Part shown: in pieces, positions 1 through 8,704 of the stretch | How positions within the stretch are numbered: position 1 is the stretch's first letter | Layout: each line of letters starts with the position of its first letter | NCBI GenBank assembly: GCA_903951425.1 | Contig: CAJBBX010000175.1 | Span: 1-38,319, forward strand | Source of the DNA: an uncultured Chthonomonas sp. | GTDB lineage: Bacteria > Armatimonadota > Chthonomonadetes > Chthonomonadales > CAJBBX01 | DNA length: 38,319 nt | Direction of reading: 5' to 3' | The notes under the pieces: model-generated | Told to the model about the DNA's origin: nothing | The model's input: only the letters and a program-made list of their open reading frames with translations | The model's database searches: none | Made by a program: the position numbers and the translations under genes

Positions 1-67
1 CCTGCGGGGCCACCCCGCCCCGCCGTTCATCGCGACGCCAACGGAAGCGCCGTGCAACGCGGATGCG

Positions 68-122
68 CGGCGGGCTACTTATGGGGGGTCCTTCGGCCAG
101 ACGGCGGCCTCAGGATGACGGC
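68..122. repeat. Intergenic REP-like repeat, copy 1
   Basis: A 55-bp stretch is repeated with about five differences at 620-673. Its core (ccttcggccagacggcggcc followed by tcaggatgacgg) is an imperfect palindrome, with arms ccttcggcc and ggcctcagg. It looks like a dispersed non-coding element rather than part of a gene. I see no confident gene in 1-145; bases 1-67 hold nothing I recognise. Confidence 0.7.
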
Positions 123-145
123 CCCGGGGGGGCAGGGCGCCTGTG

Positions 146-188
146 TCAAGGTGTTCACTTTCTGACATCAACAAAGTGAACACCTTGA
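146..188. repeat. Perfect 16-bp inverted repeat (hairpin 1)
   Basis: The arm tcaaggtgttcacttt (146-161) pairs perfectly with 173-188 across an 11-nt loop. The same arm sequence is used again in the hairpin at 224-266, exactly 78 bp further on. It lies just downstream (minus strand) of the stop codon of the ATPase remnant, so it could act as a transcript-end hairpin, but there is no T-tract. Confidence 0.8.
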
Positions 189-223
189 TCTTGTCTACAT
201 CCACCGCCGTCCGGTCCAAGGCG

Positions 224-266
224 TCAAGGTGTTCACTTCCCAGCCTTGGCAAAGTGAACACCTTGA
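224..266. repeat. Perfect 15-bp inverted repeat (hairpin 2)
   Basis: The arm tcaaggtgttcactt (224-238) pairs with 252-266 across a 13-nt loop. The arm is identical to that of the hairpin at 146-188, whereas the loop and the DNA between the two hairpins are unrelated. It ends 7 bp from the stop codon of the minus-strand ATPase remnant. Confidence 0.8.
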
Positions 267-272
267 TCTGGT

Positions 273-605
273 TCAGGCCGCGGGCCCTGTCCGCTCGCAG
301 TCTGGCAGCGACCACTGCCATCCGCGCGGAATCCTGGCGCTCTCCACTGCGAGTTGGCGCTTCACGCGGTTCAGCGTCATGGTGCTGATCCCCTCCGCCT
401 CCGCGCGCTCGATCACCTCCGCCGCCGCTACCGGCCCCTGCGCCAGCGCCTCTTCCAGGAACTCTCGGGCCTGGTCCCGGGGGCGGTCGCTGGGTAGCTC
501 GAGGATCTGCTCCGGCGTCAGGTTGCTCTTGCCGAGCCACTCGATCCGCGCCGTGGCTCCCGCCGGGACCGTGCGGTAGAGCAGCGTCGGCAGCTCCGGC
601 GCCGC
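273..605 (-). pseudogene. C-terminal remnant of AAA-family ATPase/helicase
   Basis: Reading leftwards from about 605 to the TGA at 273-275, one frame encodes a roughly 110-residue tail. It contains LTPEQILELP, then AREFLEEALAQGPVAAAEVI, then EGISTMTLNRVKRQLAV and a final GWQWSLPD. This is the wHTH-like C-terminal region typical of AAA ATPases of the RepA/phage primase-helicase kind, which usually end in a short W-x-W-x-LP segment. The RecA-fold core (Walker A and B) is missing: homology stops at the repeat at 620-673 and there is no start codon with a ribosome site. I infer a 5'-deleted, inactive gene. The family assignment rests on remembered sequence pattern, not a search. Confidence 0.6.
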
Positions 606-619
606 GCAATGCCGGGGTT

Positions 620-673
620 CGGCGGGCGGCTTACGGGGGGCCTTCGGCCATACGGCGGCCTCAGGATGACGGC
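620..673. repeat. Intergenic REP-like repeat, copy 2
   Basis: This is the second copy of the repeat at 68-122, in the same orientation, differing by one single-base indel and about four substitutions. It lies where the recognisable ATPase homology at 273-605 stops, so it may mark a deletion or insertion junction. The following stretch to 811 has no gene that I can support; a weak -10-like cataat lies at 720-725 without a convincing -35. Confidence 0.7.
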
Positions 674-811
674 AAGGGCGCAGTCAGCGCGGTCAGCGCC
701 GCCCGCCTGCCGGTGCAGGCATAATACCTACGGTTGGCCGTGTGCCCCAGGCAACACCGCAGGGGCGCAGATCGGCCTCACGACCACCGCCTGACACCGG
801 GGAGCCCGCCC

Positions 812-1939
812 TTGCGCAAGCTGAAGTGGACCGAACATGCCGACCTCGCCATCCGCAAGACCCGCGCCGTGGGCCGCGCGGAGTACCTCGACCACATGAC
901 CTTCGTGCGGAACGAGCGGCCGCTCTTCACGGAAATCTTTGGCCCGCTCATCGGCCTGAAGGAGGAGTGGGAGGAGCAGGGCGCCACGCCGGAGGAGCTG
1001 GACATGTCCGCCTTCCGGTACCGGTGCCCGCGCATCGGCGGACTGCCGGTGGCGACTGGGTGGATGGGCGGCACGGCGCCCGAACTGCTGGAGGAGACCG
1101 AGACCGTCCGCATCACGCGGGATGCCATGGGCCGGACCATGAAGCTGGCCAGGGGCGCATCCACCCTGGCCCTGCCGCTGGACTGGCCCGTGCGAAACAT
1201 GGACGACTGGCTGAAGGTGAAGCCGCGATACGCCTTCAGCGAGGATCGGCTGGCGGGACCGTGGGAGCAGGCGGCGCGCGACCACCTGGCCGCCGACCGC
1301 GCCGTCTCGGTGGGCATCCCCGGCGGCTACGACGAGCCGCGGCAGCTGATGGGAGACGAGGCCGCCTGCCTGGCCTTCGTCGAGCAGCCCGAGCTGATCC
1401 ACGACATGCTGCAGACCCTGGCCGATACCGCGCTCCGAGTGCTGGATCGGGTCTCGGCTGCCGTGCCGGTGGACATTCTCTCGGTGCATGAGGACATGGC
1501 CGGGCGGAGCGGTCCCATGGTGGGACCGGTGGCGATCCGCACCTTCATCGCGCCCTACTACCGCCACGTATGGGAGATGCTGCGCGACCGGGGCGCCCGC
1601 CTCTTTGAGCAGGACTCCGACGGCAACATGAACCCGGTGATCGAGGCCTTCCTGGAGGCCGGCATCAACTGCATGTATCCCATGGAGCCCGCGGCGGGCA
1701 TGGACGTGGCGACCGTGCGGGAGCGCTACGGGCGGCGGCTGGCCTTCTTCGGCGGGATCGACAAGCATGTGCTGCGTGGCACGCGGGCCGACATCGACGC
1801 CGAGCTGCAGCGCAAGGTGCCTCCGATGCTGGTCACAGGCGGCTGCATGTTGGCGCTGGACCACCGCATCCCCAACGGTACTCCGCTGGAGAGCTACCGC
1901 TACTACGTCCGGCGCATGTGGGAGATGCTGGAGCCCTGA
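812..1939 (+). CDS. Uroporphyrinogen decarboxylase-like (URO-D superfamily) protein
   Basis: This 375-residue protein fits the URO-D/MtaA-CmuA methyltransferase superfamily in length and pattern. Hallmarks are the middle VDILSVHEDMAGRSGPMVGP block, then FFGGIDKHVL and the terminal GGCMLALDHRIPNGTPLESY, which closes the TIM barrel in environmental members. There is no signal peptide, so it is cytoplasmic. Such proteins are usually not the haem enzyme; many act in methyl transfer or have unknown substrates, so I give no gene symbol. Start: TTG at 812 is chosen because ggggag lies about 7 nt upstream and homology begins just after it; the frame is open back to 734, but that extension reads as noise. 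The end overlaps the start of the CPBP protease gene by 22 nt, suggesting translational coupling. Confidence 0.85.
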   Translation: MRKLKWTEHADLAIRKTRAVGRAEYLDHMTFVRNERPLFTEIFGPLIGLKEEWEEQGATPEELDMSAFRYRCPRIGGLPVATGWMGGTAPELLEETETVRITRDAMGRTMKLARGASTLALPLDWPVRNMDDWLKVKPRYAFSEDRLAGPWEQAARDHLAADRAVSVGIPGGYDEPRQLMGDEAACLAFVEQPELIHDMLQTLADTALRVLDRVSAAVPVDILSVHEDMAGRSGPMVGPVAIRTFIAPYYRHVWEMLRDRGARLFEQDSDGNMNPVIEAFLEAGINCMYPMEPAAGMDVATVRERYGRRLAFFGGIDKHVLRGTRADIDAELQRKVPPMLVTGGCMLALDHRIPNGTPLESYRYYVRRMWEMLEP

Positions 1940-2547
1940 GCGCGCCGCGGGAGGAGCCGGCGGGGCCGGTGCTGCACGCGGCCCTCCAGATGGCGGCGCC
2001 GTACCTGGCCGTGGCGCTCTTCATGGGCGTCTGGTCGAATGCGTGGCTCTGCCTGCTTGCCTACCACGCGCAGGTACTGGCATGGTCGTGGCGGCGCGTG
2101 GCCCTCTGCCTGCGAGGCTGGGATGCACGCGCGGCGCTGGCGGTCGGCTTGCCATGCGCGCTGGCTGGACCCGCCCTCTGGCTCCTGCTGCCGCATATGT
2201 CGGAGCACCGGCCGGCGGAGTGGTTGGCGGGCTACGGCGTGAGCCGGGCGGGGTTGCTGCTCCTCGCGCCATACTTCGGCCTGGTCCATCCGCTGTTGGA
2301 GGAGGCGCATTGGAGCAGGCTCCGGCGGCGCGCACCAGCGGCGCACCTGCTCTTCGCGGGCTACCACCTGCTGGTGCTGCGGGGCCTTCTGGCGCCGGGT
2401 TGGCTGGCGCTCTGCTTCGGCTGCCTGGCGTCGGCCTCGGCGATCTGGGGATGGGCGGAACGGCGGTCAGGCGGCGGCCTGCGGGCTTGCTGGCTCGCGC
2501 ACGCCGCCGCCGATCTGGGTATCGTCGTCGCGGCGATCCTGCGGTAG
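1918..2547 (+). CDS. CPBP-family intramembrane glutamic endopeptidase
   Basis: This roughly 209-residue, very hydrophobic protein has several membrane segments. It carries the three polar motifs of the CPBP (CAAX-protease/Abi) family: adjacent glutamates (E128-E129, LLEEAHWSR), a histidine in FAGYHLLVL, and a final WLAHAAADL. The spacing EE-x4-R is one residue longer than the usual EE-x3-R, so activity is uncertain. These enzymes cleave peptides inside the membrane, or process prenylated or bacteriocin-type peptides. The GTG start at 1918 lies inside the upstream URO-D gene; a second in-frame GTG at 1969, behind ggaggag, is an alternative. It converges with the SulP gene with only 5 bp between the stops. 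Confidence 0.75.
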   Translation: MGDAGALSAPREEPAGPVLHAALQMAAPYLAVALFMGVWSNAWLCLLAYHAQVLAWSWRRVALCLRGWDARAALAVGLPCALAGPALWLLLPHMSEHRPAEWLAGYGVSRAGLLLLAPYFGLVHPLLEEAHWSRLRRRAPAAHLLFAGYHLLVLRGLLAPGWLALCFGCLASASAIWGWAERRSGGGLRACWLAHAAADLGIVVAAILR

Positions 2548-2552
2548 CGCCC

Positions 2553-4853
2553 TCAGCGCGCCCGCATGAGCAGGCCCGCCACCAGGCGGTGGACCTCGAT
2601 GGCCAGTTGCGGGTTCTCCTGCTCCAGCCTCAGCAGGGCGCCGGCGTCCAGCACGTGCGCCTCGGTATCCGAACCCGCCACGTAGTCCATCGGCGAGACC
2701 CACGGGCCCAGCGCGGCCTCGGGCGCGAAGGCGTCGCCCTGGCCCAGTGTCCGGAGCCGCGCCGCGCCTCCCGTTTCGGCGGGATCGCGCTCGCCAATCG
2801 CACCGTGGGCCACCAGGCAGAGGCCCGGCGCCGCTTCGCCCGCCGCAACCAGCGTCCGGCCTGCCGCGCAGTCGATGCGCCTTGTGCGGCCCTCCAGCGC
2901 CTCGATCAAGGCCTCCGTCGCCTCCCGCTCCTCCAGTTCGCGCAGCAGCTCCTCGCCGGCGGAGGCGAGTAGGTCGGCACGGGCCGCGTGTCCGTGCGGC
3001 GCGCCGGAACTCATGACGCTGTCGATCGAGGCGAGCAGGGCATCCTCGGCCATGGCCAGCGCCTCATCAGCCGTCGCCGCGAAGGTCACGCCGCCCGCAT
3101 CGGCGCCGAGCTGGCCCCGCAGCAGGGCCTCGAGGCGATCCGGCGCGGAAGCGATCACGTAGCGCTCGATCCTCGGCTGTAGCTTGCGGACGAGGTTGCC
3201 GAAGCCGCTCACCGCGGTGATGTCGAAGCCCGTCACGTCCGTGAAGTCGAGGACAATCCAGCATGGGCGCCCGTCCGGCATTGGCAGCACGTCGGCCGCC
3301 ACGGCGTCCATGAGCTTTGCGCCGGAGCCGAAGAAGATGTACCCCGCGAGCCGGTAGACGCGCACCTGCTCGCCGTGGGTCCGCAGGAGGCGCCGCCGGG
3401 GAGCGGACCGCTCGCGCCGGCTGCTCAAGGTGGCGCCTGTGCCCGAGCTTCGTACCAGCGGCACACGGCTGATGCGCCCCACGAAGAGGACCACGGCGGC
3501 AACCAGGCCCACGAGGACGCCCTGCATGAGCCCGGTGAAGCAGACCACGGCGCAGACCGCCACCATGAGCAAGTAGTCGGCGGCCGGCATCTTGCGGCGG
3601 CCGGCCACGAGCCAGTCGCCGGTGTTGAGCAGGCCGGTCAGCATGAGGGAACCGCCGTAGAGGGCGTTCGGCACGCAGTCCAGCGCCGCGCCGCCGAAGA
3701 AGAGCACAACGCCCAGGAGTAGCGCCGAGACGAGGCCGGTGGAGCGGGTCTCGGTATGCGTCCTGATGCCAAGGTAGGTGAGGCCGATGGCGACGTAGCC
3801 CGCCTGGCACCCGGTCCCGGCCGCCAGCACGTTGGCCGCGCCGTTGGAGGCCATCTCCTGGTTCAGGTCCACGTCACGGCGGGCCATGTCGGCCAGGCCG
3901 CCCGTGGCGAAGAGCATGTTAACCGTCGTCAAGAGCGGCACGGCCGCCAGTTCTGCAAGGTGGCGCTCGAGCAGGTCCCAGCGCACGAGGGCGATGTCCG
4001 CGAAGTGCAGCGCGGGCCAGACAGCGCCTGACGGGAAGGGCGCCATGAGGAAGCCCAGCCGCCTGGCCTCCGCCATGTCCAACCCCGCCGAAGCCGCCAC
4101 GACGTGGAACAGGGCGACCATAAGCACGCAGGCGGCGGGCATCACGAGGTAGTGCGGGCGGCGGGTCACCATGGCGTAGGTCGCCAGCGCCCATGCTACC
4201 CCCGGTGCCCAGAGCACGGCCGTGCGCGGAGCGAAGTAGGCGGCCGGCGACGCCGCTCCGGGCGCCAGGCCCGACATCACGGTGATGCTCGCCCGCAGGA
4301 GTAGCCACCCCGCGCCCGCCACCAGGCCGCCCACGATGGGGTAGGGCGTGATGCGGACCAGGTTGGCCAACCGCAACCGGGCTCCGACGAGGAAGAGGAT
4401 GCCGGTGGCCAGCGTGGTCAGCATCATGGCCGCCGTGACGGTGACAAAGAGCTCGCGCCCGCCGCCAGCCGCGGCCACGGCCCGCGCTCCCACGCCTCCC
4501 GCCATGGACGCCGCCAGCGAGGCAAGGAGCACGCCGGGCAACTCCTGCGGCTTAAGAACCATGGTGCGGATACCGCTGCTCAGCGAGGCCACCACTGCCA
4601 TGGCCAGCGCACCGGCCGCCGCCATGCCTGCGCCGGCGGGCCGGTAGGGGGCCAGCGGACCGACGAAGATCATGCTGATGTTGGCCACCGAGGCCACGAG
4701 GTTGACGAGGAAGACCGCGCCGCCCATCCCCAGCGCCCCGATCAGGCGCGGCGAGAGGAGGTCGTCCCGCAGTTCGCGGCCCAGGGCCCGCGCCGACAGC
4801 CACGCCCGGTGGTTCGGTCGGCCGGATGGGGCTTCGCTTGGCGCCATGGACAT
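2553..4853 (-). CDS. SulP-family anion transporter with STAS and cNMP-binding domains
   Basis: This 766-residue three-part protein starts with a SulP/SLC26 membrane domain of 10-14 hydrophobic segments (about residues 30-470), including the MVLKPQELPGVLLASLAA stretch. A STAS domain follows from about residue 490, with IVLDFTDVTGFDITAVSGF at the usual nucleotide-interaction loop. The last roughly 120 residues form a cyclic-nucleotide-binding (Crp-like) sandwich with AAGRTLVAAGEAAPGLCLV and an LGQGDAFAPEAALG phosphate-cassette-like stretch. This architecture is known from a SulP branch that includes yeast YGR125W-like proteins. The likely substrate is sulfate, bicarbonate or another small anion. 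The ATG at 4853 has gaggg upstream; a second ATG lies two codons on. It diverges from the GH116 gene across 144 bp. Confidence 0.85.
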   Translation of the reverse strand: MSMAPSEAPSGRPNHRAWLSARALGRELRDDLLSPRLIGALGMGGAVFLVNLVASVANISMIFVGPLAPYRPAGAGMAAAGALAMAVVASLSSGIRTMVLKPQELPGVLLASLAASMAGGVGARAVAAAGGGRELFVTVTAAMMLTTLATGILFLVGARLRLANLVRITPYPIVGGLVAGAGWLLLRASITVMSGLAPGAASPAAYFAPRTAVLWAPGVAWALATYAMVTRRPHYLVMPAACVLMVALFHVVAASAGLDMAEARRLGFLMAPFPSGAVWPALHFADIALVRWDLLERHLAELAAVPLLTTVNMLFATGGLADMARRDVDLNQEMASNGAANVLAAGTGCQAGYVAIGLTYLGIRTHTETRSTGLVSALLLGVVLFFGGAALDCVPNALYGGSLMLTGLLNTGDWLVAGRRKMPAADYLLMVAVCAVVCFTGLMQGVLVGLVAAVVLFVGRISRVPLVRSSGTGATLSSRRERSAPRRRLLRTHGEQVRVYRLAGYIFFGSGAKLMDAVAADVLPMPDGRPCWIVLDFTDVTGFDITAVSGFGNLVRKLQPRIERYVIASAPDRLEALLRGQLGADAGGVTFAATADEALAMAEDALLASIDSVMSSGAPHGHAARADLLASAGEELLRELEEREATEALIEALEGRTRRIDCAAGRTLVAAGEAAPGLCLVAHGAIGERDPAETGGAARLRTLGQGDAFAPEAALGPWVSPMDYVAGSDTEAHVLDAGALLRLEQENPQLAIEVHRLVAGLLMRAR

Positions 4854-4997
4854 GTGAAGGGCCCTCAGGATGGCTGCCGGCAGAACGGTACCGAGGCGGC
4901 AAGCCTGTGTCCAGTATATCCGGCAGACCCTCCCGCGCAGGAACCGCGCGCCCCCGCGTCGAACTACGCGGCAATCCACCACCAAAGAGGCCAGCCC

Positions 4998-7900
4998 ATG
5001 AAGCGCAAGTGCAACTGCGCCGGTTCGTGCGTACCCGTGTCGGACGTTTCCCGCCGTGAGTTCATCGGCATCGCCGGGCTGGCCGTAGGCGCCTCCGCCG
5101 CGGCCGAGCCTCCGCCCGTGACCGAGGCGGAGGTGGCCCAGTGGCGCAAGGCCGCGCTGCAGCCCGACAAGCCCCGCGTCTACCTCTCCGGCAAGCACAC
5201 CGACGCGCGAATGCACCTGGGCGGCATCGGCACCGGCAACTTCGAGATCGGCGCCGACGGCCAGCTGACCACCTGGCAGCTCTTCAACACCCTGCGCGAC
5301 GGCGAGGTGCCCTTCACCTTCGGCATCCGGTGCGGCAAGGCAGCCCGCCTGCTGCAGACCGCCGGCGGCCCCGACTGGCCCAGGGTGAAGGCTATTGAAA
5401 TGCGCGGCGAGTACCCCATCGCCCGGCTTAAGTTCGTCGACCCGGCCCTGCCCGTGCAGGTCGAGCTGGAGGCGATGACGCCCTTCGCTCCGCTTGATAC
5501 CGACTTCTCATCCATGCCGCTGGCCCTCTTCACCTTCCGCGTACGGAACCGTAGCCGGAGCGCACAGACCGTGGACCTGGCCGCCTTCATGCAGAACCCC
5601 GTGGGCTACGAGGCCGACGGCGCGCCCAAGGGCCTGGAGCACCCCCGCTACGGCGGCAACGTGAACGAGGCCTCGGTCACGAAGCAGGGCGCCGCCCTCC
5701 GGATGTCGGCCCGGACCGGCGCGAAGCCCGCACTGGACAAGCCTCGGCGCATCTTCACATCACTCAGCACGGGCGCACTGAACCAGCCCTTTGACGACCG
5801 ACCTGAGGCGTTGCGGCTCTTCGGGCTTGAGGCGTTGCAGGAGGCCATGGCCGCGGGGGGCGACCTCTCCGACGCCGTCGTCTGGCTGGAGGATGTCTCG
5901 GCAGACGTGAACCCCGCGCTGCTCCGCTCGGCCTCCTCGGCCGCCGCCGGCGGCGCCCTGGTGCTCTTCTCCGGCGCCCTCCAGCCGCTTCTGGGGGCCT
6001 ACGCGGCCGCCACGCAGGGCAGGGATATTGGAAGCGCCCGCGTCGAGCCGCCGACGGTCTTCGAAGACTTCGAGTCAGGCTATCGGAACTGGACCGTCGA
6101 GGGCGACGCCTTCGGCAAGGAGCCTGCCGCAGGCACCCTTCACGGACAGCAGCACGTCTCGGGCTTCATGGGCAAGCGGCTCGTAAACACGTTCCTCAAC
6201 GCCGATGTGTCTACGGGCCGCCTCACCAGCAAGCCCTTCACCATCAACCGGGCCTTCGTCAGCATGCTGGTGGGCGGCGGCAGCCGGCCGACGACGCAGG
6301 TGCGCCTGCAGGTAGGCGGCAAGACCGTGCGCGCAGCCTCGGGCCGCGACAACGAGCGGTTGGAGCTGGTCACCTGGGACGTGCGTGAGTTCAAGGGCAA
6401 GGAGGCGCGCATCGTCATCGCCGACGAGGACACCGGTGGATGGGGGCACATCAATGTGGACCAGATCGAGTTCACCGACATGCCCGGCTCCATCGAGGCG
6501 CTGCAGGTCCTCGCAGGCATCCTCCCGGCCCGCTTCGCCGGCATCGACGCCGATGGCGCCCTGGCCGACGGACGGGCGCGGCTTCGCCTGGCAGGCGCGT
6601 CGCCGACGCCCGATGCCGTCGAGGCCGTCGCGCCAAACGGAGCCCGGATGCTTCAGCGTCCCCTGGGGAAAGGCCGCGTCGCCATCCTCTTGGGCGGGCT
6701 TCTGGGCCCGAACGGGCCGGTGGACGTCCAGAACCGCCAGCGCGCCTACCGCGACCTCTGCGCCCTCACCGGCACCCTCTACACCGCGCCCGAAGGCAAG
6801 CACCCCGGCGCGCCGGGCACGGGCGCCCTTAGCCTCCTGGCTCTGAGCCCCGGCAGCACCGCCGCGGCCTCGTGCGGCGACTGGGGCGAGGCGTGGACCC
6901 GCTTCGTCACGGACGGCAAGTTCGACGCCCAGGGCGGGCGCACCGAGCCCACTCCGCAGGGGCGCACCCTGAACGGCGCCCTCGCCACGCGGGTTCAGCT
7001 TGCTCCGGGCGCCTCCGCCGAGGCGGTCTTCGCGCTGGCCTGGCGCTACCCCAATAAGTACAATCCCGGCGGCGTCGCTATGGGCACGCACTACTCGGTC
7101 CGCTGGCCCAGCATCGCCAAGCTCGAGGATGCCGTCCGGCGTGGCCACTCGGCCATGGCACAGCGGACACGGGGCTTCCGCGATACCTTCTACGACTCGA
7201 CGCTGCCCTACTGGATGCTCGACTGCCTAACCTCGCAGGCGGCCATCAGCCGGCACATCGGCATCACGTTCCGCATCGCCAACGGCGACTTCTTCGGCTG
7301 GGAGGGCTCCAACGGCTGCTGCCAGCCCACCTGCACCCACGTCTGGGGCTACGAGCAGTCGCTCTCGCGCCTCTTCCCGGACCTGGCGCGCATCATGCGC
7401 AAGATCGACTACAAGCACCAGCAGCGGCCCGACGGCGGGGTCAACAACCGCACCGACGTCCCCTCGCCGCCCCGGCCCACCGGCGAGCAGCCTTTCGCTG
7501 ACGGCCACGCCTCCTGCATCCTCAAGGCCTACCGCGAGGCGGTGAACTGCCAGGATCAGGCGTGGATGCTGGAGCAGTGGCCGCACATCAAGCGCGCCGT
7601 GGAGTACCTTATCGGCCGCGACGCCGCCACCTCCGACGCCGAACCGAATGGGGTGCTCGAGGACGACCAGTGGAACACCTACGACGAAGCGCTGCACGGC
7701 GTCACCACCTTCATCTCCGGCTACTACCTGGCCGCGCTGAGGGCCGGTGAGGAGTGGGCCAAGCGTGTGGGCGACCTGGCGACAGCCGCCCGCTTCCACA
7801 GCATCTTCGAGCGCGGCCAGGCCCGCCAGGTGGACCTCTGTTGGGACGGCGAGTACTTCCGCCAGAACCTGCCTGGCTACGAGGGCATGCCCGGTGAGGT

Positions 7901-8696
7901 GGGACCGGGCTGCATGTCCGACCAGCTCATCGGCCAGTGGTGGGCGCACCAGCTCGGGCTCGGCTACATCCTGCCCGAGGACAAGGTGAAGTCGGCGCTC
8001 AGCGCCGTCTTCCGCCACAACTGGAAGAGCGACCTGACCGGCTGGAAGCACATCCCCCGCGCCTTCGCCGGCGATCGCGACAAGGGCCTCATCATCGTCA
8101 CATGGCCCAAGGGCGGGCGGCCCCCGCACGTCATGCTCTACTCCGACGAGGTCTGGACCGGCATCGAGTACCAGGTGGCCGCGCACCTGATGTACGAAGG
8201 ACTCATCAGCGAGGGGATGGCCGTGGCCAAGGCGGCCCGCGACCGGTACGACGGCGTGCCCCGCGCTCCCATCCCGCGGAACCCATGGAACGAGATCGAG
8301 TGCGGCGGCCACTACGCCCGGGCCATGTCCTCCTGGTCCATGCTGCTCGCGCTCAGCGGCTGGCGGACAGACGCGCCGGCGGGGCTGGTGGAGTTCGCGC
8401 CGCGCTGGACGCCCGAGAGATTCCGCGCGCCCTTCGTGGCGGCCGCGGGCTGGGGCTCCCTTCGCCAGACCCGCACCGCCACGAGCCGGCGAAACGAGAT
8501 TCGCGTGGTCGAGGGCATTCTGCAGGTCTCTACGCTACGGCTCGCCGCCTCGGGCACGGTTCGCACGGTCTCCGTGACCTGCGCCGGCAAGCGGCTGGAG
8601 GCGAGCCACAGGGTCGTCGACGGCATGGTCGAGATCACCCTCGCCAAGCCGGTCGAGGTGGCGGCGGGCAGGACGCTGGCGGTGACGCTCGCGTAG
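4998..8696 (+). CDS. Tat-exported GH116 glycosidase with nested insert domains
   Basis: This 1232-residue protein starts at the ATG behind aaagagg. The N-terminus has a Cys-rich leader and then a Tat motif (SRREFIGIAGLAVGASAAA). GH116 N-terminal sandwich sequence follows (MHLGGIGTGNFEIGADGQL). Residues about 270-598 interrupt it: a glutamine-amidotransferase-like stretch (WLEDVSADVNPALL, GGALVLFSGALQPLLGAY, then GKGRVAILLGG) is itself split by a carbohydrate-binding-like sandwich at about 353-497 (FEDFESGYRNWTVEGDAFG to GGWGHINVDQIEF). The GH116 N-domain then resumes (GRTLNGALA, FALAWRYPNKYN) and leads into the alpha/alpha barrel. By alignment with human GBA2 from memory, the likely nucleophile is E769 (FFGWEGS) and the acid/base D896 (WNTYDEA). 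It probably cleaves beta-gluco- or xylo-configured glycans outside the cytoplasm. Confidence 0.88.
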   Translation: MKRKCNCAGSCVPVSDVSRREFIGIAGLAVGASAAAEPPPVTEAEVAQWRKAALQPDKPRVYLSGKHTDARMHLGGIGTGNFEIGADGQLTTWQLFNTLRDGEVPFTFGIRCGKAARLLQTAGGPDWPRVKAIEMRGEYPIARLKFVDPALPVQVELEAMTPFAPLDTDFSSMPLALFTFRVRNRSRSAQTVDLAAFMQNPVGYEADGAPKGLEHPRYGGNVNEASVTKQGAALRMSARTGAKPALDKPRRIFTSLSTGALNQPFDDRPEALRLFGLEALQEAMAAGGDLSDAVVWLEDVSADVNPALLRSASSAAAGGALVLFSGALQPLLGAYAAATQGRDIGSARVEPPTVFEDFESGYRNWTVEGDAFGKEPAAGTLHGQQHVSGFMGKRLVNTFLNADVSTGRLTSKPFTINRAFVSMLVGGGSRPTTQVRLQVGGKTVRAASGRDNERLELVTWDVREFKGKEARIVIADEDTGGWGHINVDQIEFTDMPGSIEALQVLAGILPARFAGIDADGALADGRARLRLAGASPTPDAVEAVAPNGARMLQRPLGKGRVAILLGGLLGPNGPVDVQNRQRAYRDLCALTGTLYTAPEGKHPGAPGTGALSLLALSPGSTAAASCGDWGEAWTRFVTDGKFDAQGGRTEPTPQGRTLNGALATRVQLAPGASAEAVFALAWRYPNKYNPGGVAMGTHYSVRWPSIAKLEDAVRRGHSAMAQRTRGFRDTFYDSTLPYWMLDCLTSQAAISRHIGITFRIANGDFFGWEGSNGCCQPTCTHVWGYEQSLSRLFPDLARIMRKIDYKHQQRPDGGVNNRTDVPSPPRPTGEQPFADGHASCILKAYREAVNCQDQAWMLEQWPHIKRAVEYLIGRDAATSDAEPNGVLEDDQWNTYDEALHGVTTFISGYYLAALRAGEEWAKRVGDLATAARFHSIFERGQARQVDLCWDGEYFRQNLPGYEGMPGEVGPGCMSDQLIGQWWAHQLGLGYILPEDKVKSALSAVFRHNWKSDLTGWKHIPRAFAGDRDKGLIIVTWPKGGRPPHVMLYSDEVWTGIEYQVAAHLMYEGLISEGMAVAKAARDRYDGVPRAPIPRNPWNEIECGGHYARAMSSWSMLLALSGWRTDAPAGLVEFAPRWTPERFRAPFVAAAGWGSLRQTRTATSRRNEIRVVEGILQVSTLRLAASGTVRTVSVTCAGKRLEASHRVVDGMVEITLAKPVEVAAGRTLAVTLA

Positions 8697-8704
8697 GGAC
8701 ACAA

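Noticed and set aside
146-266. CRISPR array
   Set aside because: There are only two units, the repeated arms are inverted within each unit, and there are no spacers of regular length and no cas genes.
79-609. Long minus-strand ORF of 176 codons over the scar region
   Set aside because: It reads the hairpin arms as peptide repeats (IKVFTL, SEHLD) and is otherwise Gly/Arg-rich noise. A neighbouring frame carries the recognisable ATPase tail instead.
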